From: Echria macrotheca
Taxonomy: Eukaryota > Ascomycota > Sordariomycetes > Sordariales > Schizotheciaceae
Direction: 5' to 3'
Length of the DNA stretch: 64,000 nucleotides
Assembly: GCA_030411725.1 (NCBI GenBank)
Contig: MU839835.1
Span: 1-64,000, forward strand
How positions within the stretch are numbered: the stretch's first letter is position 1; each line of letters opens with the position of its first letter. Below are positions 56,453 to 64,000 of this stretch, piece by piece. A program made the position numbers and the translations under genes. The notes beneath the pieces are model-generated. The model worked only from the letters and a program-made list of their open reading frames with translations. It was not told where the DNA came from and did not search any database.

Positions 56453-57350
56453 GTGAGCGGTGCTTGTACTCGGGGGAAGAGGAGAAAGCTTGATCCAAAT
56501 TGTCCATACGGTGGTCCGGAGTGAGTAGGTGTTGCATTTGCATAGCATAGCCATGAATAAAATCATCGGGTGCATCGAAACGGAATGCCGAGTTTCTGTC
56601 CACGATTTGTTGGTGATGATGAATTCGTCGCATCAAAACCGACGGAGTCGACACGATATCTCGGGTTTGTTGGGTGTTGACGTAGCATCTCGCTTTCGTC
56701 GGATTTGGGCATTCCTCGGCACGTCACTTGGTTGCCGTGGCTGGTTTGGGGTGGGTACGTACTTTTGTAGTTATTCGACGAAACCGAAACCGTCATGCAC
56801 CCGCAATGTGGTTGGTCGCAGCGGCCGCCCTTATTACGAATTCATCAGGGGTGTCGAGATCTCGGCTCGGGTCGGGTCGTAAGCTCTTTATTTTATTCCC
56901 CCGGGATTTCGTAAGTACGGAATATCCGAGCAGAGAGCAGAGGGCAGAGGAATACTAGAAAACTAAAAACGACGTGTCTTTCAAAGTGGGCGGGAACGGC
57001 AGGGGACCCGGGGACGGGGGGACACGTAATTAGGAGGAGGTAGGAGTCATGGATGGCCAAGGCTGATAGTGATGGCAGGCTGACAGGAAGCAAGCAGGAT
57101 ATATGAATATACCCAGCTACCTCGTTTTCGCTCTTGGGTTTTCTTGGCTCGAGGTGTGTATATGTGTGTGTGTGTTTTCTTCAAGTGACCTAAAGTTCCA
57201 ACTTGTTGGAGATCGACGAAGTCTACCTTACCTACCTACCTTACTCTTTCTTGGCTTATACAGTTTTTTGTTCTACGACTTCACCTTACCTTCTCTCGCT
57301 ACCCCCCAAACATCCCCCAAGAGAGAGAACGAACAAAAAAACACAATAAA
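56453..57350. other. Intergenic, amine oxidase to FAD monooxygenase
   Basis: 898 bp between two plus-strand genes. It contains a CTACC-rich promoter segment near 57225-57245. No gene is seen. Confidence 0.5.
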
Positions 57351-58753
57351 ATGACGCTCAAAGTCCTCATCATCGGCTCTGGCCTCGCAGGTCCAAGTCT
57401 AGCCTACTGGCTCGGCCGTCTGTACGTTTTTGTGTTTCCCACCCACCCTTCTGCCTCATAACCTTTCACTACTCTACTGACACATTGCTTCCAAAAAAAA
57501 GAGGATGCACCGTAACCGTAATCGAACGCTCGGCCGACCCCCGCCGCGCAGGCCAGCAAATCGACATCCGCGGCTTCGGCGTCGACGTGATGCGCCGCAT
57601 GGGCCTCGAGGAAGCCATCCGCGCGCGCTGCGTGCAGGAGCCCGGCACGCTGATCGTCGACCGCCGGGGCCGGCGGCGCGCGTACTTTGCCACGCGCCAC
57701 GACGGCAAGGGGGACACGAGCATCTCGTCCGAGTTCGAGATCATGCGCGGGGATATGGTGGGCATCCTGGAGGAGGCGAGCAGCAAGACCGGACGGGTTG
57801 CGTATCGGTATGGTGTCACTGTGGAGGGCATCGAGGGGTGGGATGAGGCGGATGGGGTGAGGGTTAGGTTTGTAGGAGGAGAAGAGGAGGAGAGGTTTGA
57901 CCTGGTGGTTGGGTGCGATGGGTTGTGGTCTCACACGAGGAGGCTGATGCTGGAGGGCCAGGGCAAGCCGGATCCGTTCAAGCCGTCGGGCGGTGCGATT
58001 GCCTGGGTGACGATCCCTAGGGAGGAAGCCGACACGAAGGAGTTCACGTGGTATATGGCGCCGGGGAGGCGGATCATGGGGTCGCGGATGGATAGGGATG
58101 ATTGTCTGAGGGCGTGGTTCGCGACCGGCGGGCTGGACGAGACGCACCCGCTGTACAGGACGCTCCGGAAGGGAAGCTCGATGGAGCAGCGTAGGGCTTG
58201 GGCTGAGCACTTCAAGGGGGCGGGATGGAAGGCTGACCGGTTTGCGCGCGAGATTGTGGAGTCGGAGCTCGCGGCCGACTGGCACTGCGCCGAGATGGGG
58301 CAGGTCAAGATGGACGAGTGGTACCGAGGCCGGGTTGCCGTCCTGGGTGATGCCGCCTATTGTCCGACTCCGGCCGGGTGGGGGACGGCCATGGCTCTGG
58401 TCGGCGCGTATGTGCTCGCCGGCGAGATCGCGAAGCACTGCGGTCTCAGCGCCGCGAGGGCCGGCCAGGAGCTCAGTGGCGAGGGAGCGGCGGCCAAAGC
58501 GAGACACGCTGTCCCGGAGGCGCTGAAGTCGTGGGATGCGAAGCTGCGGCCGCTTATCACCAAGGTGCAAAAGGCGTCCAAGCCGGTTCAGGGCTTGCCC
58601 AACTCCAAGTTTGCCGTGTCGACGACGCTGTTCATCATGGGCATGGTGGAGACGCTCAAGCTGGATGCCCTGATGGTGCGGCTGGCGAACGGTGGCGGGA
58701 CTGACTTTGGCTGGCAGCTGCCTGAATATGAGGAGCTGGGATATGCCAAGTGA
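57351..58753 (+). CDS. FAD-dependent aromatic-hydroxylase-type monooxygenase
   Basis: The two-exon model is join(57351..57421, 57502..58753), which gives 440 residues. The start MTLKVLIIGSGLAGPSLAYW has the GxGxxG FAD-binding turn at 9-14. The intron splices GR to LGCTVTVIERS, giving the acidic end of the second strand. The DG motif appears in DLVVGCDGLWSHTRR and the late GD motif in RVAVLGDAAYCPTPAGWGTAMALVGAYVL (about 302-330). Together these mark group A flavoprotein monooxygenases of the PHBH/salicylate hydroxylase type, which use NAD(P)H and oxygen to hydroxylate aromatic or polyketide substrates. No biosynthetic cluster partners are adjacent (Cox11 and an amine oxidase flank it), so the substrate is unknown. 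Confidence 0.92.
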
Positions 58754-59019
58754 TGGAATGAGGCATTGCTTCTCTTTTTGTACTGATACCCCACTCAGCG
58801 ATAGATCGAATTCATGTAATATCAGTGTACACTATGCTTCAATTATTGCGTGCAGGGGATTCTTGCGGTCACCGAAGTGAAGCATGCCGACGACGGTTGA
58901 CAGGAGACAGCTTTGGCTTGGCATCTGACAGCTGGCCCCACCTGGCGGCAGAATGAGCCTTGCCGTCAGACCACCAAGGTCCACGAACTTTAAGCATCCG
59001 CAATGTCCGCGTCGCAACC

Positions 59020-59980
59020 ATGAATTCCCTCCCGCAGCTCGGCCGGCGGTTCCTCGATCGGTCGGCGACATGGGCGTGCTCGTCGTGCCGCCGCGCGCAG
59101 GCTCAATGGCAACGGGGCAGCGCGCAGCGATTCGTTTCGCAAACTTCCAAAAGAGCCCAGCAAGAACTTCCCAACGGTCAGCCCGGCGCCAGCGCGCCAC
59201 GGATGGACAGAATGGCCGAGGAATATAGGAGGAAGAACAGGACGACAATGTAGGCGGGATGATATCGCGACCGGGACCAAGGGTTGACGTCGGGTGCAGG
59301 TTCTACACCATCAGCATCATCCTCGGGACGGTTGCCTTTTCCTATGGCTCGGTGCCCATGTACAAAATGGTATTCCCTCTTTCATATCGGGGTTTGCGCA
59401 TCTTCTGACAATTTTCTCGCACAGATCTGCCAGACCACCGGCTGGGGCGGCCAACCCGTCCGGGCGCACGGCGCCGGCGGGACAGGAGACGACGAAGACC
59501 TCGCGAGCCGGTTGAAGCCCGTCAAGGACGCAAAGAGGATACGAGTGACGTTCAGCTCGTCGGTTTCAGACGTGCTGCCGTGGAAGTTTGTCCCCCAGCA
59601 GCGCGAGGTCCGGGTGCTCCCGGGCGAGACGGCGCTGGCTTTCTACACGGCGACGAACAAGAGCGACAAGGACATCATCGGCGTGGCCACGTACAGCGTG
59701 ACGCCGGCGCAGGTGGCGCCCTACTTCAGCAAGATCCAGTGTTTCTGCTTCGAGGAGCAGCGACTCAATGCGGGCGAGACCGTGGACATGCCCGTCTTCT
59801 TCTATCTCGATCCGGATCTACTCAACGATCTGAATATGAAGGGTGTGGAGACGGTGACGTTGAATTACACCTTTTTCAGTGAGTTGCTCGGGGGTTGTGA
59901 ACAGAACGGGGCTAATGAACATCGCAGAGGCCAAATACGACGACAACGGGAAGCTGAAGGGCATCCCGGGAGTATCATAG
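59020..59980 (+). CDS. cox11: Cox11, cytochrome c oxidase copper chaperone
   Basis: The four-exon model is join(59020..59249, 59300..59369, 59425..59878, 59928..59980), which gives 268 residues. An Arg/Gln/Ser-rich mitochondrial presequence precedes the RMAEEYRRKNRTTM segment and one membrane span at about 78-97 (FYTISIILGTVAFSYGSVPM). The soluble domain faces the intermembrane space. It has MYKMICQTTGWGG, LPWKFVPQQ and the copper site CFCFEEQ with Cys206 and Cys208, followed by MPVFFYLDP. Cox11 supplies the CuB centre of Cox1. Two introns interrupt the gene right after the membrane segment and in the last codons; the final exon encodes KAKYDDNGKLKGIPGVS. All joins keep frame. Confidence 0.97.
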
Positions 59981-60943
59981 ACCGTAGGCGACGCCGCCAG
60001 TGTATTCCAGTGTCACCAATGTATTATAGGTATTTTAGGCCGGCGTGTTGCAGAACAGTCTCTGCTGTTTGTTAGTAACCAGCAGCACTGGACGACCGTC
60101 CGCACCATTGGTTGATGGGCGGGAGCAAGCTTCACACCCTCTCCCTCGACCTAGCGCCCGTCTTCTCACCGTGGCTTGCATCTCGCAGGAGTTGAAGATA
60201 GCACTCATGGCGATAGCTATTTAATTCTGCGGGGTATCTTGAGCGTGGAGGAATTTCTCTCTGCATGCCTCGTGCGCGACTTTGAGCTCCCGTCGGCTTC
60301 GTTCCGACGGGCTGCTCCCACCCTTTTCATGTGTGTCTCGACGGCTATCGCGGTACACGCAGATAGTCACTCAGTATCTTCCGAGAGGCAGATGCTGGTG
60401 TTGGCTGAAGAGTCAATGCAAACGGCATCTACCGCGTAGGGTGAACGAGTCCAGACCCCAACGTCATCGGCACGAATCCCCCGCTAAAATACACAGATTG
60501 GCTGCACCGGAACCGTGGCCGAAGTCGCAGCGGCTGGTGGTCGTCAAGTGTCTCCAACCGAGATGTGCTGCGTGATCAATTCACAATGTAACAGAATTGA
60601 CTCGAGTCCTTAGGCCAGAATGTCCCACTAAATATCCCACTGGTCTTGACCATCCGCTGACGACGCAGAAGTCTGCAGAATCAAGCTGTCAAAGCAGAAT
60701 TGCGGATACCTGATCCTGAAATTACGTGTACCAGTGCCCCGTAACTTTCGACTTTGCCAGCCGGGAGCTACCCGGCAGGGGTCTGCAGGTCGCGATCGCG
60801 AACACACGCCACTTGGGACACGACCATCTTTCACACCAACGTCGCAACACTGAAAACCACGGGCGGTCTGCGATTCTTCACCCAGACAAGCAGACGGTCG
60901 AGAACAAAGATGTTGGCCAGTTCGCCAGCCTCGCGCCGGTAGG
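59981..60943. other. Intergenic, cox11 to rav1
   Basis: 963 bp between two plus-strand genes, with no supported gene. Frames of about 100 codons overlap each other and look like chance. Confidence 0.5.
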
Positions 60944-63900
60944 ATGAAAGCTATCCTGCCCGGAGAGCCCGAGTCCCGGCTTCAGGCTCTGGCAACCGGC
61001 TGCTGGGACTCTCGCCGTGTTACTGTATGTCTTCTCTCTCTGGCCGATGCGCAAGCTGACGAGCAAATCCACAGGTCTACATCACAGGCAATGCCTTTTC
61101 CATCCTCGACGATCCCGACTCCCTCCTCCAAACCGTATACGACGACGACGAAGCGCCCCTCGAGGCTGTCGCCTTTGACGAGGGCTCGGGCAAGATAGCC
61201 GTCTGCACACACCATACTGTGCGCATATACCGACCGATTGGCCGCGACGAGGATGCGCTCAGGGTAGGTGGGAGCTTCCCCTGGCTGACGATGCGCTAAC
61301 CCTCGCAGTGGGTGCTACAATCCTCGTTTACCGTTGACCGCGAGCCGGAAGCATTCTCTATATCACTCTCCTGGGGCGCCTCTGAGGAACTCCTGGTGGC
61401 GCATTCATCCCTCGAACTCTACCAGACGTCCTCGACCCCGGAGTGCTCGTGGCGCAAGAAATTGGCCAACCCCGTCCGGCTGGCGAGCTTGTCATATGAT
61501 TCGGCCTATATCGCCTCGGTAGGCCAGTACGACCGACTCGTCAAGGTTTGGCGCCGGCTCAGCTACGGCTCTGACGGGGTTCTCTTCGATTTTATATACC
61601 TTTCGCACCCCGGTGCCGTCACGAGCCTGCAGTGGCGCCGGCCACATTACGTCGACCAGACCATCGACAACGTTCTCTACACGTTTTGCACAGACGACAT
61701 CCTACGAGTCTGGGCCGGCTCGGACAGCCACGGCCACCAGCATCTTCAGCTCTGGGGCAAATTGGACCTGAAATCGTCCATCCAGGGGCGCGCTCCGCAG
61801 AGCTCCGGCTTTCCAACGACTCGATGGGCGTTCATCCTTCACGGTCGAGATCTCTCGGCGGCTACAGAAAAAGCAGTCCAGGATGGTGTCTCCCCCAAAG
61901 ATCAGGATGCCTCGGCGGCCCTGGAGCACCTGATCGCCGTCGCGAATCGGAGCCCAGAGATTTGCGTTGTGCTCGACGGTCGGGGCCTGATGTCGGCTTG
62001 GGCGTTTGAGAATGTTGGGTGCAAAACACAAAAGTCAAACATCTTCAATGTTGCGCATGTGGAGTCGTCCGAGTTCAACTTTCTCAAGGGAGCTTCTGCC
62101 TCGCCCCATCCCCACGTAGAGGCTTACAGCTATTGCAACACCGGCGGCCATCTCCACATGCTTTTACACTTCTTCGATGGAAAGATTCAGGTATACCGGA
62201 GCAACATTGCTTCGTTCCTCGACCCGCGACCCAACAAGAAACGAATGGATCTTTGTTGCACCTGGACGGGCAATGGTGCTCCGATCCGAAAGATTGTCCG
62301 AAACTTCAGCGGTCGTGCTATAGTGTCTCGAACCGAAAAGGGGCAATGCGTAGTGTGGAAGCACGAGTTCAACAGCGATCAGACGATGCTGTCTCGTCAA
62401 GCCGTCATCCAACATGACCGACATGTTCACCGGACGTGTCTTCTCAGAAAAGGCCGGTTCGTCGTCTTTCTTCATCATGACAGCATAAGCCTGTGGGACT
62501 GCCGACAGTTCCAGCCCGTCTTGCTAGCCCAAGACAAATATGATGTCCCGGGCAAGCCGCTTTGCCTTCTCATTCTTCCGCGACACAAGGTCGAGGACTA
62601 TACAACGGCGCACATTGCGACGATAACATCGGAAAAGCGTGGCATCGTGTGGGAGGTCAAGCTTCCTTTTTATAGGCCCAACACCGGGCCGGGTGTTGTG
62701 AACGGAAATGCCCATCAGAAAGCTTCCATAAACGAGTACGTACAGTTTACTCTCGATGATGCTGGCGACCTTGGCTACGTTCTGCCTGTGGACCCTGCCG
62801 GCGCCGTCCCCATCGTCTCGGGTTTCCTGGACGTCTTTACACGCGATGTGGCTATATCATATACTCTCTCGGGTCGGGTTGAGTTTTGGACGGCACGTGT
62901 CGGACACAAAGGCAGGGGTGTGGAGTGGCTCTCGACTGCCTCGATGGAAACGGGGTTGGAGAGTCCAGCACTCGTGAGCGGGAGTACTTACAAGAAGGCT
63001 GCTCTGGTCAACGCATCTCGATCGTCGTTGACGATTTGGGGCATTCGCGGAGAAACTCTCGAGTATACCCAAGACTTTGACAATGGCAACACCATCAAAG
63101 ACTTGGACTGGACGTCGACCCCGGATAGTCAGTCTATCCTCGCTGTCGGATTTCCTCACAGGGTGCTGCTCATCTCGCAGATGCGCTTCGACTACCTTAA
63201 CAAGGGACCAGCCTGGGCTCCGGTCAGGGAGATCAACATCAGGAACTTTACGCCTCATCCAATTGGCGATTCTACCTGGCTTGGCGACGGACATCTTGTC
63301 ATTGGGGCGGGCAACCAGGTGTTTGCCTACGACAGACAGTTTGATGTGTCGAGCGCGCTGATTACCAGTCTGCGGCTGCCGCACCGAAAGAAGGGGCAAT
63401 GGGATATTTTTGACGCTGTCCAACGCCTCAACGGTCCGCTTCCTGTGTTTCACCCCCAGTTTCTCAGCCAGTGTATTCTGTCTGGCAAGATTGCTCTGGT
63501 TCATAACATTCTGCTCGCCCTGAACAAGACGCTCAAGTTTTGGGTCGAGGGCGAGGAAATTGACGATTACCTCGGGCTGCCTCTGGATGATTTCTACATG
63601 GCGGATCACGTAAGTTTTAAGACCCCAACGCTGTGATCAAACGGCTAACGTGACCAGTCATCGAAAGTATCGGGCAAGGAGGCCGGGCAGTACCTGAGTC
63701 GACGCATGTCATACGACGAGGGTGACGAGACATTTGATGAAGAGACAGCCACTGCCATCAACGAGAAGCTCACCAGGGTTGGCCTTCCCCAGCTCTCGGG
63801 ACATGAGCAGATCCAGTTGGTAGATATAATCGAGTGCGCCGGACTGGTCGAGAAACAGAGGAGATCACTCGACGAGAACGGTGCACGATATATGCTCTTC

Positions 63901-64000
63901 TTCCGGCAGCACGCCCTCCGCAAGGGGCGTACCAATGAGATTTCCATGTCGTGGAGAGAAATCAACTGGGCGTACCACTCGAGTAGCCAGGATATTTTGC
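60944..64000 (+). CDS. rav1: Rav1-like RAVE complex subunit (5' part, truncated by window edge)
   Basis: The model is join(60944..61024, 61075..61263, 61309..63609, 63658..>64000), giving 971 residues so far with the 3' end outside the window. WD-repeat-like beta-propeller sequence starts at once (VYITGNAFSILDDPD, then AVAFDEGSGKIAVCTHHTVRIY, then AYIASVGQYDRLVKVW and GAVTSLQWRRPHY). This is the N-terminal double propeller of Rav1/rabconnectin-3. The region near the right edge (SYDEGDETFDEETATAINEK, then RRSLDENGARYMLFFRQHAL and EISMSWREINWAYHS) is the start of the conserved RAVE/Rav1p_C domain. RAVE reassembles the vacuolar V1 and V0 ATPase sectors after glucose-dependent dissociation. The three introns are 45-50 nt with clean ends. 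Confidence 0.95.

Noticed and set aside
55838..56575. A 245-codon minus-strand frame opposite the amine oxidase
   Set aside because: Arg/Pro/His-rich antisense shadow of the coding exon.
57404..58570. A 388-codon minus-strand frame opposite the FAD monooxygenase
   Set aside because: Antisense shadow; the plus strand has all the flavoprotein motifs.
54300..60000. Secondary-metabolite cluster formed by the two FAD oxidoreductases
   Set aside because: No backbone synthase, regulator or transporter is adjacent, and Cox11 and Rav1 follow directly.

Overview
The window is nuclear DNA of a filamentous ascomycete, most likely a Sordariomycete (Neurospora/Chaetomium-like). The signs are GC-rich genes with 45-120 nt GT-AG introns and CTRAC-type branch points, a HET-domain gene, a segment that looks mutated by RIP (repeat-induced point mutation), an intron-containing tRNA-Ser, and metazoan/fungal eukaryotic families such as TRAPPC13, RAVE, SNAREs and RRP12. 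No species is claimed. All gene models were spliced by hand from open frames and splice signals, and each spliced coding length was checked to be a multiple of three.

Layout. 1-2.7 kb: a gene-free block holding a homopolymer C run and about 18 degenerate copies of a roughly 34-bp repeat with variable spacers. Its left half is AT-rich and carries C-to-T/G-to-A changes. 3.8-10.1 kb: an Hsp70-like ATPase and an Ime2-type kinase, both on the minus strand. 10.1-15.1 kb: about 5 kb upstream of the kinase without a convincing gene. 15.1-25.3 kb: a Tag1-like vacuolar-type membrane protein (-), ornithine carbamoyltransferase (+), the acetolactate synthase regulatory subunit (-), a KHDC4-like KH-domain protein (+) and TRAPPC13 (+). 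28.7-44.4 kb: a DENN protein, a Ypi1-type PP1 inhibitor, a TMCO4/DUF726 hydrolase-fold protein, mitochondrial GatC, Sec17/alpha-SNAP, Rrp12 and Vti1. 45-54 kb: a gene-poor stretch with a small putative mitochondrial protein, a HET-domain gene, an MFS transporter and a tRNA-Ser(GCT). 54.3-64 kb: an FAD amine oxidase, an FAD monooxygenase, Cox11 and the 5' part of Rav1, which runs off the right edge.

Most genes are conserved housekeeping genes with no operon-like logic. Several touch membrane traffic and the endolysosomal system (TRAPPC13, DENN, Sec17, Vti1, Rav1, Tag1-like). Two amino-acid genes, ornithine carbamoyltransferase and the acetolactate synthase subunit, lie tail to tail, and each has a perfect TGAGTCA site about 140-155 bp before its start. 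That fits shared control by the Gcn4/CPC-1 type activator.

The least explained part is the repeat array at the left edge. A second theme is introns that are multiples of three and stop-free (in the PP1 inhibitor and the TMCO4-like gene), so retention would give longer in-frame proteins.
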